A stretch of DNA of 64,000 bases, from positions 62,001-126,000 of the forward strand of contig NZ_SLZK01000011.1 in the NCBI RefSeq assembly GCF_004341105.1. Reading direction: 5' to 3'. Position 1 is the first letter of the stretch. Each line of letters starts with the position of its first letter. Below are positions 35,507 through 44,525 of this stretch, in pieces. Source of the DNA: Rhizobium sp. BK418. GTDB taxonomy: Bacteria > Pseudomonadota > Alphaproteobacteria > Rhizobiales > Rhizobiaceae. Below the pieces are notes generated by a model. That model was not told the origin of the DNA. It searched no databases and worked only from the letters and a program-made list of their open reading frames with translations. Position numbers and translations under genes: made by a program.

Positions 35507-38500
35507 CATACGCCGAACTCCAGGTGACGACGCATTTCAGCTTTCTCAGGGGCGCAAGTTCGCCCGAGGAGCTGTTCGCGACCGCTGCTGCATACGGCAT
35601 CGACGCGATCGGCATCGTCGACCGCAACAGTCTCGCGGGTATCGTCCGCGCTTGGGAGGCAGCCAAAACGACGGGCGTTCGGCTCGTCGTCGGATGCCGT
35701 CTCGACCTCAGGGAGGGAATGTCGCTTCTGGTCTACCCGACGGACCGCCCGGCCTATTCCCGACTGACCCGATTGCTCTCGCTCGGCAAAAGTCGCGGCG
35801 GCAAGGGCAAGTGCATCCTCGATATCACCGACGTCGAAGTCTACAATGAAGGGCTTCTGGCTATCCTGGTGCCCGATGAGGCAGACGACAGCTATGCGGG
35901 TCAGCTTCGTAAGCTTGCCACAATCTTTGGCGATCGCGCCTACGTCTCCCTTTGCCTTCGCCGCCGGCCGAACGATCGCTTGAGATTGCACAATCTGTCG
36001 AACATGGCAGCACGTCATCAGGTGAAGACCGTCGTCACCAACGACGTCCTGTTTCATGAGCCCGGACGGCGGCAGTTGCAGGATGTCGTCACCTGCATCC
36101 GACACGGCACGACTATCGACGACGTCGGCTTCGACCGCGAACGGCATGCCGACAGGTTCCTAAAGGCGCCGGAGGAAATGCATCGGCTTTTTTTTGACTA
36201 TCCCGAGGCCTTGGCGCGCACGCGTGAGATCGTCGATCGCTGTCGTTTCGATCTCGGCCAATTGCAATACCAATATCCCGAGGAAGCCATTGTGCCGGGC
36301 CTCGATGCGCAGCAATCGCTGGTGAAGTTTGCGTGGGAAGGGGCGGCCGAGCGCTATCCGGAAGGCGTTCCGCGAAAGGTCAGGAAGGCAATCCTTCACG
36401 AGCTGGACCTGATCCGGGAGATGAAATACGCCCCATATTTCCTGACCGTTTTCAATATTGTCAGATATGCGCGTTCGCAGGGAATTCTGTGCCAAGGACG
36501 CGGCTCGGCCGCGAATTCGGCCGTCTGCTATTGCCTGGGCATCACATCGATCAATCCCGAGACGTCCGACCTGTTGTTCGAACGCTTCGTATCACGCGAA
36601 CGCGACGAGCCGCCCGATATCGACGTCGATTTCGAGCACAATCGCCGCGAGGAGGTGATCCAGTGGATTTATGAGACCTACGGTCGTTCCCGGGCGGCGC
36701 TGGTCTGCACGGTCACCCGCTATCGCACCAAAGGGGCTCTGAAGGACGTGGGCAAGGCGTTGGGCTTGCCGCAAGACCTTATCGAACAACTGTCCTCGGG
36801 CGTCTGGGGCTGGTCGGAAGGCGTGGGCGAGCGGCAGCTCAAGGAGAACAATCTCAACGCAGCCGACTATCGCTTGCGTCTCGCCCTCGAACTGTCCTCG
36901 CAGCTGATGGGGGCTCCGCGCCACCTCGGACAACATCCTGGCGGTTTCGTACTGACCCAGGATCGCTTGGATGACCTGGTGCCGATCGAGCCGGCTGCCA
37001 TGGACGATCGACAAGTCGTCGAATGGGATAAGGACGATCTCGAGGCGTTGAAATTCATGAAAATGGACGTTCTCGGGCTTGGCATGCTGAGCTGCATGTC
37101 CAGAGCCTTCGAGCTCCTTGCCGAACACAAGGCGCTACCGATGGGGCTTGCCGACGTCCCACAGGAAGAGGCGCAGACCTATGCGATGATCCGCAAAGCC
37201 GACACGCTCGGGACGTTTCAGGTGGAATCCAGAGCCCAGATGGCGATGCTGCCTCGCCTGAAACCCAGAACCTTCTATGATCTGGTAATCCAGGTGGCGA
37301 TCGTCCGCCCCGGCCCGATCCAGGGCGATATGGTTCACCCGTATCTGCGCCGACGCGAGGGCAAGGAAGAGGTGGTCTACCCAACGCCAGAGCTCGAGGC
37401 GGTGCTGAAGAAGACCCTCGGCGTTCCCCTTTTTCAGGAAAGCGCCATGAAGGTCGCCATGGTGTGCGCCGGCTTTACCGCTGGCGAAGCCGACCAGCTG
37501 CGGAAATCGATGGCGACGTTCAAATTCACGGGCGGGGTCTCGAAGTTCAAAGACAAGCTGATCACCGGAATGATCAACAACGGCTATACACCGGACTTCG
37601 CAGAGGAGACGTTCGGCCAGCTCGAAGGATTCGGCTCCTACGGTTTCCCAGAAAGCCATGCCGCCAGCTTTGCGTTGATCGCTTACGCGTCCTGCTGGGT
37701 GAAATGCCATCATCCGGATGCCTTCTGCACGGCGCTGCTCAACAGCCAGCCGATGGGCTTCTACGCACCCGCCCAGATCGTGCAAGATGCCCGAAAACAC
37801 GGTGTTGAAATCCGGCCCGTCTGCGTCAACCGGTCCCGCTGGGACTGCACGATGGAGCCGATCGAGGGCACCGACCGCTTTGCCGTCCGATTAGGGATGC
37901 GGATGGTCAAAGGGCTGGCGACGAATGATGCCGCCAGGATCGTCATAGCCCGCGCCGACCAGCCATTCGTGTCGGTCGATGACATGTGGCGCAGGTCTGA
38001 TGTCCCGGTCGCAGCTCTTGAGAAGCTGGCCGAAGCCGATGCGTTCCTGCCGTCGTTGAAGCTCGAGCGCCGGCAGGCGCAATGGGATATCAGGGCGCTG
38101 CGCGATGAGCCGCTGGAACTATGGGCAGCGGCGGCCGAGCGCGAATTAAGGACGATCCCGGAGATGCAGGAACCGCAAGTGACCTTGAAATCTATGACAT
38201 ATGGCCGAGAGGTCGTCGAGGACTACACGCATACGGGTTTGTCGCTGAGGCAGCATCCGGTCAGTTTTTTGCGCCGTGAACTGGCGAAGAAGGACATCGT
38301 GACCTGTTCGGAGGCGATGAGCCAGCGGGACGGCAGATGGCTGATGACGGCCGGACTTGTTCTCGTCAGGCAGCGCCCAGGATCGGCCAAGGGCGTCATG
38401 TTCCTAACGCTTGAAGACGAGACCGGCATCGTCAACGCAGTCGTGTGGCCATCGTTGTTCGAGCGTCAGCGGCGGATACTGATGGGCGCAAGCATGATGG

Positions 38501-38760
38501 CGATCAACGGCAAGATCCAACGGGAAGGCGAGGTCGTTCACCTTGTCGCCCAGAGGCTGTTCGACCTGTCTTCAAATCTCGCGGGAATAGGAGCGGGGGA
38601 ACGTGAGTTCCAATTGCCGCATGGACGGGGTGACCAGGTCAAGCATGGTGGCGGGCCAGACACGCGGGATAATCCGAAGCCGGCAATGCAGGCGAGGAAT
38701 ATCTATATTCCCGATCTGCACATCGATACGCTCAAGGTGAAGTCGAGAAACTTTCACTAG
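35503..38760 (+). CDS. dnaE2: error-prone DNA polymerase III alpha subunit
   Basis: 1085 residues, C-family polymerase. PHP domain at the N-terminus ([20 protein letters not shown]), polymerase core ([40 protein letters not shown] with the metal Asp pair, [12 protein letters not shown]), the [13 protein letters not shown] motif, helix-hairpin-helix, and OB fold ([20 protein letters not shown]). It performs mutagenic translesion synthesis with ImuA and ImuB. ATGA overlap with imuB. Confidence 0.95.
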   Translation: MTYAELQVTTHFSFLRGASSPEELFATAAAYGIDAIGIVDRNSLAGIVRAWEAAKTTGVRLVVGCRLDLREGMSLLVYPTDRPAYSRLTRLLSLGKSRGGKGKCILDITDVEVYNEGLLAILVPDEADDSYAGQLRKLATIFGDRAYVSLCLRRRPNDRLRLHNLSNMAARHQVKTVVTNDVLFHEPGRRQLQDVVTCIRHGTTIDDVGFDRERHADRFLKAPEEMHRLFFDYPEALARTREIVDRCRFDLGQLQYQYPEEAIVPGLDAQQSLVKFAWEGAAERYPEGVPRKVRKAILHELDLIREMKYAPYFLTVFNIVRYARSQGILCQGRGSAANSAVCYCLGITSINPETSDLLFERFVSRERDEPPDIDVDFEHNRREEVIQWIYETYGRSRAALVCTVTRYRTKGALKDVGKALGLPQDLIEQLSSGVWGWSEGVGERQLKENNLNAADYRLRLALELSSQLMGAPRHLGQHPGGFVLTQDRLDDLVPIEPAAMDDRQVVEWDKDDLEALKFMKMDVLGLGMLSCMSRAFELLAEHKALPMGLADVPQEEAQTYAMIRKADTLGTFQVESRAQMAMLPRLKPRTFYDLVIQVAIVRPGPIQGDMVHPYLRRREGKEEVVYPTPELEAVLKKTLGVPLFQESAMKVAMVCAGFTAGEADQLRKSMATFKFTGGVSKFKDKLITGMINNGYTPDFAEETFGQLEGFGSYGFPESHAASFALIAYASCWVKCHHPDAFCTALLNSQPMGFYAPAQIVQDARKHGVEIRPVCVNRSRWDCTMEPIEGTDRFAVRLGMRMVKGLATNDAARIVIARADQPFVSVDDMWRRSDVPVAALEKLAEADAFLPSLKLERRQAQWDIRALRDEPLELWAAAAERELRTIPEMQEPQVTLKSMTYGREVVEDYTHTGLSLRQHPVSFLRRELAKKDIVTCSEAMSQRDGRWLMTAGLVLVRQRPGSAKGVMFLTLEDETGIVNAVVWPSLFERQRRILMGASMMAINGKIQREGEVVHLVAQRLFDLSSNLAGIGAGEREFQLPHGRGDQVKHGGGPDTRDNPKPAMQARNIYIPDLHIDTLKVKSRNFH

Positions 38761-38911
38761 GCCGGAAAACCCCAGAGCGGTCATTGCAGCAGCCTTGAAA
38801 CTCCCTTGCGCATCCGGAAGTCGGTGAGAATTGCCCGCCGTTTGTCGCCGCACCGTTCAGCGAACATGGTCCGGTAGCCTCCGATCACCAGGCAAAGCCG
38901 GTGCGAGCCTT

Positions 38912-39451
38912 TCAGACCCGTTCCAATGGCAGGAAAGGCGGCGCGGGTAGTCTCTGCTCGATGACGTCACCTGCTTTCACGATACCGCCCTTCAAAACGA
39001 TCGTCATGATGCCTGCCTTGCGGATGAGCGCGCCGTTCGGCCCCCTGTCCAGGACGGCCTTCAACAAGCCCGGCTGAAAGCGGTCGATCTGGGCGCAAGG
39101 ATTGCGAAGTCCTGTCACCTCAAGCTCGACATCCGGACCAAGTTTCAAAATGGTACCACGAGGAAGAGCAAGAAGGTCGACACCACTCGTCGTCACGTTT
39201 TCCCCGAGATCGGCTGGCCAAACCCGAAAGCCTTTGGACGCCAGCTCCTCGAACAACTCGGCGTGGATGAGGTGGACCTGTCGGAGGTTCGGCTGTGTCG
39301 GGTCGGTACGCACGCGAGACAGATGCTGGACGGTCTTGCCGAGATGCGCGTCGCCTTCGACGCCGAGACCGGCAATCACGCGGATCGCCTCAACTCTTGT
39401 CTTCGAAAACCTATGCCTTGAATCCGCTGCGACGGCGATGACCTTGCCCAT
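38912..39451 (-). CDS. MOSC domain protein
   Basis: 179 residues of the MOSC (molybdenum cofactor sulfurase C-terminal) fold: GLGVEGDAHLG, VHLIHAELFEELA, DLGENVTTSGVDL, LRNPCAQIDRFQPGLL with the conserved Cys, GIMTIVLKGGIVKAGD. Standalone MOSC proteins bind a sulfur-carrying cofactor or transfer sulfur; the substrate here is unknown. It may relate to the molybdopterin oxidoreductase at the window end, but is 24 kb away. Confidence 0.88.
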   Translation of the reverse strand: MGKVIAVAADSRHRFSKTRVEAIRVIAGLGVEGDAHLGKTVQHLSRVRTDPTQPNLRQVHLIHAELFEELASKGFRVWPADLGENVTTSGVDLLALPRGTILKLGPDVELEVTGLRNPCAQIDRFQPGLLKAVLDRGPNGALIRKAGIMTIVLKGGIVKAGDVIEQRLPAPPFLPLERV

Positions 39452-39892
39452 GTCAGAAATCCGATCCGGTGAACGCTCTCAACAGACACCGACGACCGCG
39501 ATCTAGCAAGCGGCGATCGGCCTCGTCCCGACCGCCTCTAACTCGATGATCCGCCAGCCGTCGAGGACATGGTCTTATGCCGTTCGTTTCCGAATTGATA
39601 CCCGCAATGTTTAATCCTGCTGTTGCAGTTCAGGTGTCGAGGAAACCAGCCTCGACGGTTCGGCGCTTGGGCGTGCAGAGCCGCCGATATCGTCGGGACG
39701 TGGGGCCCACGTACTTTCTGAACATGTGGACACTGCCATTGAGCGCCTCATCATAAAGTGCCTCCGATATGTCCGCCCTACTGTTGCAGGGTCTTACGGA
39801 TGTCTTTTCCGGCGATGGAACAAATGGCGCTGCCGAGACATATCCGGGCAGTTTCAACCAAGTCCGGCCTCGCTGTCGAGAAGGAGCAATCG
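39452..39892. other. intergenic, nothing recognised
   Basis: 440 bp between divergent genes; no stress-type or LexA box found. Confidence 0.35.
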
Positions 39893-40300
39893 ATGCCTAC
39901 GAAAAAGGAGCAGCCCATTCTGGTCGATGAAGGCGCAAAGATCGGCGAGCCCGTCCCGCTCGGCATCGTTGACACGAACACCGCATCAATCGGTATTCCG
40001 CTGCAATCGGAACTTGACGCTTCAAAGGAAATCAGCGCGCTGCGCAAGGAGCTGAACACGCTTCGCCAGCAGATTGCCGAGGCCGCCGGCGCAGTGAAGG
40101 GTGGGGCACGCCAGGCGGCGCGGCAGACCGAGGCGGCGGTCAAACTGTACCCAGTCTCGACACTGGTCACCGTCGCCGCAATCGTTGGCGTGTGTGCGTT
40201 TGCGTTCGCTGGCCAAAAGGCTGCGCCGTCGCGTTCGCGGTACGACCGGGCGCTCGACGACCTTCGCGATCTGTACGCCAGGCTGCGTGACCGCTTCTGA
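39893..40300 (+). CDS. ElaB/DUF883-like membrane-anchored protein
   Basis: 135 residues with AAGGAG 6 bp upstream. A coiled-coil region (KEISALRKELNTLRQQIAEA), a helix with regular Gln/Ala (VKGGARQAARQTEAAVKLYP), one membrane helix (TLVTVAAIVGVCAFAFAGQ) and a charged tail. This is the layout of the ElaB/YgaM family of ribosome-associated, membrane-anchored proteins made on entry to stationary phase. No stress-type box found upstream. Confidence 0.75.
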   Translation: MPTKKEQPILVDEGAKIGEPVPLGIVDTNTASIGIPLQSELDASKEISALRKELNTLRQQIAEAAGAVKGGARQAARQTEAAVKLYPVSTLVTVAAIVGVCAFAFAGQKAAPSRSRYDRALDDLRDLYARLRDRF

Positions 40301-40403
40301 TCGAATTTTCGGTCACGGTTGTCTCGTCGGCTTCATCTTCAGGCCCGCCAATCAGATGTTGGAGCCGACAATCCGTACAAGCCTTCTGATTGACAATCCC
40401 GCC

Positions 40404-40904
40404 TCAGGCCGCTGGGCCGTAAGGCGTCAGCAGACGCTCGAGCGTGACGGGCCGCAGGCCGCGCGCGTCGACGCCGACGTCGAACTGGCGGGGGAGGGGC
40501 TTTAGTCGGCCGTGCGAATGTCCGTGCAGGTTGATGGACTTCTTGCTCATCTGGTTCCAGGTCCGGAACGCGTAATGGCATAGGATGAGATGGTGTCCGT
40601 CCTGGCGCAGTTCCGCATAGTACTGCACGCTCTCCCATCCCGGTGAGTCAGTCGTCGTGCGCGTGTCGTTGTTGCCGATGATCAAGTGCTTCCGGCCGTT
40701 CAGCCGGGAGAGCAACGCCCCGCAGTCGGCCGCTTTTGCCGACATGAAGTCTCCGAGATGCCAGACCTCATCCTCGGGGCCAACCGTCTCGTTCCAAATT
40801 CGGATCAGGGCGTCGTCATGGTCGATCATTCTGGAAAACGGGCGCTTGTCGAGGCGCAGGACGCGCAAATCGCCGAAATGTGTATCGCTCGTATAATAGT
40901 TCAT
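40404..40904 (-). CDS. metallophosphoesterase
   Basis: 166 residues starting MNYYTSDTHFGDLRVLRLDK. Calcineurin-type metal motifs in order: D-x-H (SDTHFG), GD (HLGDF), GNND, H (CHYAF) and GHSH (LHGHSHG). Such small enzymes hydrolyse phosphodiesters or nucleotides; substrate unknown. Weak ribosome binding site, so the start (an in-frame start 21 bp earlier exists) is less certain. Confidence 0.88.
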   Translation of the reverse strand: MNYYTSDTHFGDLRVLRLDKRPFSRMIDHDDALIRIWNETVGPEDEVWHLGDFMSAKAADCGALLSRLNGRKHLIIGNNDTRTTTDSPGWESVQYYAELRQDGHHLILCHYAFRTWNQMSKKSINLHGHSHGRLKPLPRQFDVGVDARGLRPVTLERLLTPYGPAA

Positions 40905-41559
40905 CTGACATATCTGGTGCTTCACGCTCGAACGTCCACGACTTGGCGGTCATCGAAGTCGGCTCGACATTGCGACTTCAGACGCCCGCAGAGGCGGGGC
41001 GGAAATTCCGCCCCGATCGGATCGCCAGGTGCGCCAAGATTGAAGAGCCTTGCGCCCAAAAATGCGGGAAGGACAAAGTGACCTCGTGGTACCGATCGTG
41101 ATGCGGGCTTGGCGACCGCCGCAGCTAGCCGGACAATTGTCGGCCGGCCTCGAGACCGGAGCTCGGCAATCCGCGACCCTGCCTGGGAAAGCGCAGCGTG
41201 TCGCTCAACCGCCGAATGTCGGTATGGATACCTGGACCTGGCCGCATTGCGGCAGGTCCAGGCTCGCTTGCGTGGGACGGAACTCCCAGACGCTTTTGAA
41301 CACGATTCGCCGTTAGCCTGCAGGCTTTGTCCGAAAACGTACCGACTGACGCTATCGGCGAAGGGTTGCTGTCCTGAGCACATGATCGGCAGGCGAGATG
41401 GCCGGTGCGAGCGCGGGGAATGCGAGGGCGACCGCTGCGCACGTTGACGCCGTTATCTAAATCTACTCGACGTCAAGCATCCCGCTTGAAGGGGGCGGAT
41501 AAGCGACGTCGCAAGAACCGACCGCCTTGGCTTCCCAGAATTTCTTTTCAGGTTGAGCT
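40905..41559. other. intergenic, no protein gene recognised
   Basis: Longest gap in the window. Frames here are Arg/Ser-rich and lack start signals. Its right end runs into the promoter of the predicted sRNA. Confidence 0.4.
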
Positions 41560-41585
41560 GGAACCAAAGCAGATGTTTCGAGGTT
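41560..41585 (+). promoter_or_regulatory. EcfG-type promoter of a predicted sRNA, GGAAC-N17-GGTT
   Basis: Predicts transcription from about 41592, with no protein gene before the terminator at 41661-41699. Confidence 0.5.
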
Positions 41586-41591
41586 CGTTGA

Positions 41592-41700
41592 TCGACGCGG
41601 CGCCTTGACCTCCCGCAAGGCGAGATCGCCCCTCTCGATCGCTGCGTCGCGTTGTGAAGAATGCCTCCGGCACGGTCTCCCCCAGTCGGAGGCATTTTTA
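41592..41700 (+). ncRNA. predicted stress-induced sRNA with three C/U-rich loops
   Basis: Between a stress-type promoter (41560-41585) and an intrinsic terminator lies a region of about 108 nt with three consecutive hairpins. H1: CGCCTTG / CAAGGCG with loop ACCTCCCG (41601-41622). H2: GATCG / CGATC with loop CCCCTCT (41624-41640). H3, the terminator: ATGCCTCCG / CGGAGGCAT with CTCCCCC in the loop (41661-41695). Each loop offers an anti-Shine-Dalgarno-like C/U tract. This resembles the sigma-T-dependent GsrN RNA of Caulobacter and the rhizobial alpha-r14 RNAs in principle; homology is not claimed. The 5' end is inferred. Confidence 0.55.
41661..41699 (+). terminator. intrinsic terminator of the predicted sRNA
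   Basis: Perfect 9-bp stem ATGCCTCCG / CGGAGGCAT, 17-nt loop and a T-run. Confidence 0.8.
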
Positions 41701-42053
41701 TGGTTCGGGAAGAGGAAATATGTGGGTCATCAGTTGGTGAGCTGACATCCGGCTCCTGTACGAACCCCAAACCGGAAGAATTGGCGTCGCCGATATGCGA
41801 GCGCTCGTGATTAGGTCAAGCGGCGACGACCCGAAAAATATCCACAAACTCGCAGCGACCGTATTGTGAGGGTCTCCGCAAAAACAGGCATCACGAGAGA
41901 AGGGCGAGGTGCTTAGGAGCGGCTTTCATTTCTGTTGCGGCGTCGTGAGCCCATGGACCCCGTACGGTAGCAGACCGGATCCTTTTATTCGCTGACAAGT
42001 TTCCTCGCCTTTGAAGGAGCGGCGGTGACGGATGCCTGTCTGAGGAGAGCGCT

Positions 42054-42287
42054 ATGACGAACGAGGACCCGTACGGATCAGCCAAGGCCACGACCGAATA
42101 CGAGGCGCAGGGAAAGCGCGGGGCGCGAGCCGGAAAAGCCCTCTCCGGTTGGGCAGTTTTCGTGGCGGCCATCTTCGTTGGAACAATCCTCGCTTGGGTC
42201 GCGCTCCACGAGGGCGTCGAGACGAACCCTGCACCGGGTCCAACCGATGATGGGATTCGCTCGGGGCGCGGAGCAGCTCAGAACTGA
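42054..42287 (+). CDS. small single-TM protein, 77 aa
   Basis: MTNEDPYGSAKATTEYEAQG start with GGAG 7 bp upstream. One membrane helix (WAVFVAAIFVGTILAWVAL) after a charged cytosolic N-terminus, then a short polar tail. Unknown function; no stress box found. Confidence 0.65.
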   Translation: MTNEDPYGSAKATTEYEAQGKRGARAGKALSGWAVFVAAIFVGTILAWVALHEGVETNPAPGPTDDGIRSGRGAAQN

Positions 42288-42297
42288 ACCGACCAGA

Positions 42298-42424
42298 TCA
42301 ACTTGCGGGCTTGTCACCGCTTCTGCGCAGAGGGTTCTGCAAATTGCGAAGTAGCTTGCCGATCTTTTTCCGGTTCTGACCACCAAGAACGCGCAATAGC
42401 GCCTTCAAAGATTTCACTCGTCAT
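42298..42424 (-). pseudogene. YidB/DUF937 N-terminal fragment, apparently frameshifted
   Basis: From GTG 42417 the frame reads KSLKALLRVLGGQNRKKIGK, LLRNLQNPLRRSGDK, close to the first 30 residues of the YidB-like protein at 11543-12085 (MKALLGVLAVVGYQNRDKIA, EILRGVQNP). The proper ribosome binding site (AAGGAG) is spaced for ATG 42424, which is in another frame. This looks like a decayed copy with a small indel, or a peptide using the GTG. Confidence 0.45.
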
Positions 42425-42784
42425 ATGGTCTTCTCCTTGCTTTTGAGCGCGAGCCTGACACGCCCGGTGGATGTGTCGTCGAATGCTTGCCGCCGTCGAA
42501 AATCGCGCCTGAACCAGGTCGCTCGCGGTGAGATACCGTGATTGAAGCGGGCCGGCACCGCCTATCCTTGGCTCTGCTTTGGCAGGGTCCCCTTTGCTGT
42601 ATTATCTTCCACCAGGTGCCAGGCAACGTGTCGCCGCATGCACAATCCGGGCGCGGGGCTCTGCCATCCGCGCGCCGCGCTGTCAGCTCATGTCTATGGA
42701 AAATCACTAAGCTATAGCTCCCAATGCGCAATCTTTGCCGCAAGGAGTGCTCCGGTACGTTACCGCACACGGAAGCATCATTGC

Positions 42785-42809
42785 GGAACCAAGCCGGCGC
42801 CCAACCATT
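42785..42809 (+). promoter_or_regulatory. EcfG-type promoter, GGAAC-N16-CATT
   Basis: 32 bp before the ATG at 42842; fits GGAAC-N18-TT only. Confidence 0.4.
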
Positions 42810-42841
42810 GCGTGAGACCAGCATCAGAAGAGGATAGTACT

Positions 42842-43294
42842 ATGGTCACGACGGTCGGCGAGGAAGCCAGCATCGAAAAGCTAGTCACGAATCTAATCTA
42901 CCTTGAGCATGACGCGATCGCCGCCTACGAGTCCTGCATCAATCGTCTCGACAATAAGGAACTCAGCGCGCAAATTGCAACGTTCAAACAGGACCATCTG
43001 CAACACCTTAGGGTTCTGACGGAGATGGCTCGGGAACTGGGTGTCGAGATACCCTCCGAAGGCGATATGAAGCAGATGCTGACGACAGGCAAGATCGCAC
43101 TTGCAGATATGTGGGGCGATGCCGCAATCCTCAAGGCGATGAAGACGAACGAGGACGACACGGTCACCGCCTATCACCGCGCGATCCGGCACGAGGATGC
43201 GATCCCGGCGTCGAAGGCTTTCTTCATGAAGGCCCACCAGGATGAGGAACGCCACCGCGCCTGGATGAGCACAACCGCAGATACGCTGTCTTGA
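42842..43294 (+). CDS. ferritin-like four-helix protein
   Basis: 150 residues. A four-helix pattern with regularly placed Glu and His (NLIYLEHDAIAAYESCINRL, FKQDHLQHLRVLTEMARELG, DDTVTAYHRAIRHEDAIPAS, KAHQDEERHRAWM) suggests a ferritin-like (DUF2383-type) fold with possible di-iron sites: E-x-x-H pairs and DEERH. May sequester iron or act in stress protection. A variant stress promoter lies upstream. Confidence 0.75.
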   Translation: MVTTVGEEASIEKLVTNLIYLEHDAIAAYESCINRLDNKELSAQIATFKQDHLQHLRVLTEMARELGVEIPSEGDMKQMLTTGKIALADMWGDAAILKAMKTNEDDTVTAYHRAIRHEDAIPASKAFFMKAHQDEERHRAWMSTTADTLS

Positions 43295-43444
43295 TGGCAC
43301 CAGCCCCCCGCCACTCGTAAGGCTGCCACGCGTATCGAGATCGCCGGTGACGGCGACCTGATCGTCGTCGTCATGACGACCTGCTAGCTCGGCCATAGTG
43401 GCAAGCGCGACTTTGGGGTCGAGCTTGCCATCGTGTGACGACAT
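42893..43444 (-). CDS. uncertain small gene, antisense tail into the ferritin-like gene
   Basis: The first 50 codons from 43444 (MSSHDGKLDPKVALATMAEL, AGRHDDDDQVAVTGDLDTRG) look protein-like and fill the gap 43295-43444. The rest of the frame runs antisense through the ferritin-like gene and is probably not protein. No ribosome binding site. If real, the gene is short or truncated. Confidence 0.25.
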   Translation of the reverse strand: MSSHDGKLDPKVALATMAELAGRHDDDDQVAVTGDLDTRGSLTSGGGLVPSRQRICGCAHPGAVAFLILVGLHEESLRRRDRILVPDRAVIGGDRVVLVRLHRLEDCGIAPHICKCDLACRQHLLHIAFGGYLDTQFPSHLRQNPKVLQMVLFERCNLRAEFLIVETIDAGLVGGDRVMLKVD

Positions 43445-43471
43445 TTGAAATGCAGTGGCGGTGAATTCGGG

Positions 43472-43690
43472 TTACCTGTCGGAGGAGGAAACCTGGAGTT
43501 GTCCGCTGACACGCGCGTCGTTCAGCAAGCTGCCTTTGAGCATGGCCTGGGTGACCTTGCCGTTGCGATAGGCCTCGATGACTTCACGATGGTCTTCTTC
43601 AAGCTCGACGACCGAGACCGGCTCAACAATTCCGAGCTCCGTCATGAAGCTGCGCAACCAGGTTGATTGTTCTGCCTCAAGATTCGACAT
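43472..43690 (-). CDS. small hypothetical protein, 72 aa
   Basis: MSNLEAEQSTWLRSFMTELG start with GGA upstream. Helical, acidic (VSVVELEEDHREVIEAYRNG), with a polar tail. 44 bp downstream of the DUF2188 gene and probably in the same transcript from the stress promoter at 44003. Confidence 0.65.
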   Translation of the reverse strand: MSNLEAEQSTWLRSFMTELGIVEPVSVVELEEDHREVIEAYRNGKVTQAMLKGSLLNDARVSGQLQVSSSDR

Positions 43691-43734
43691 GGAAAGGTCC
43701 TTTCATCGTCCGCAAGCCGTTTGAGCGAGCCTCG

Positions 43735-43977
43735 TCACGTGTCGTCGACGACGCCCGTTTCAGGGCGCTCCTCGCCGCTGACTTCCTGGGTCAGCCACGC
43801 ACCGTTTTCATCCTGGAAGGTGATCTCGGCTCCTTCGCCGGTGAGGCGCTGACGTTTCGCAGCTGCGCGGGCCGCCTGGAGAGCCTCTTCGTGAGATGGA
43901 AATGTCTCGGACCAGACGTCAGCGACGCGATAGGCAAATCCCTCGTCATGTTCGTCGACATGATAGATTAACGCCAT
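43735..43977 (-). CDS. DUF2188 protein, 80 aa
   Basis: Starts MALIYHVDEHDEGFAYRVAD with GGAGG 5 bp upstream. Pattern FAYRVADVWSETFPSHEEAL, QAARAAAKRQ and a beta strand AEITFQDENGAWLTQ; this is the DUF2188 layout (a small beta-sheet plus a helix). Acidic C-terminus. Perfect stress promoter 25 bp upstream. Function unknown. Confidence 0.8.
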   Translation of the reverse strand: MALIYHVDEHDEGFAYRVADVWSETFPSHEEALQAARAAAKRQRLTGEGAEITFQDENGAWLTQEVSGEERPETGVVDDT

Positions 43978-44002
43978 TGGATCCTCCACGTTGCCTGACC
44001 AC

Positions 44003-44027
44003 AACGAACCTCGATGGAGCAAGTTCC
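44003..44027 (-). promoter_or_regulatory. EcfG-type promoter, GGAAC-N16-CGTT (perfect)
   Basis: 25 bp before the ATG at 43977. Confidence 0.7.
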
Positions 44028-44165
44028 TTCATTGCCTTGTTGCCGCGGAGCAAAAAGCGCTGAAGCGTGCTTAGCCCTTGCCATGGCCGCTCACCATCGG
44101 CTGATCTTGCAAGGCACTCGCCCCAGTCCGAAGCATCGCGGCGAAGTCGAAAACCGAGCCTTTGC

Positions 44166-44179
44166 GTCCGCTAGCGTAC
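44166..44179 (-). repeat. GTACGCTAGCGGAC motif, copy 3
   Basis: Exact copy on the minus strand, 53 bp before the start of the plus-strand gene at 44232. Confidence 0.6.
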
Positions 44180-44231
44180 GGCATCCCGCGCGACACAAGC
44201 GCGTTATGTCCTTCTGAAGAAGGAGGCGACC

Positions 44232-44417
44232 ATGCCAGATACAGAGATCGCGCGGAAGAGAAACGTCATGAACGCCGAGCAGAGGATGGACGTCCTGGAA
44301 CGGACAAGCCAGGCGGCACGGGAGGCACTGGAAGAAGAGCGACGACAGCGCGATGCCAAGACTGCCAGACTTCGCCTGGCGCGCATGCAGGCTGAAGCGC
44401 GAACCCGCCAGCTCTAA
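44232..44417 (+). CDS. small coiled-coil protein, 61 aa
   Basis: GAAGGAGG 5 bp upstream. One long charged helix (QRMDVLERTSQAAREALEEE, RRQRDAKTARLRLARMQAEA), likely a coiled coil. Soluble. Function unknown; no stress box, but a copy of the 14-mer lies upstream. Confidence 0.65.
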   Translation: MPDTEIARKRNVMNAEQRMDVLERTSQAAREALEEERRQRDAKTARLRLARMQAEARTRQL

Positions 44418-44525
44418 GAGCCTTCGCTGACTGCAGCGCCCTTCGATATCGGCCAAATACGGTGGATCGCCAGATGACTCATGTGCCCGCTGCGACGCCG
44501 CCTGCCCCTAAAGGGATCTCAATCG

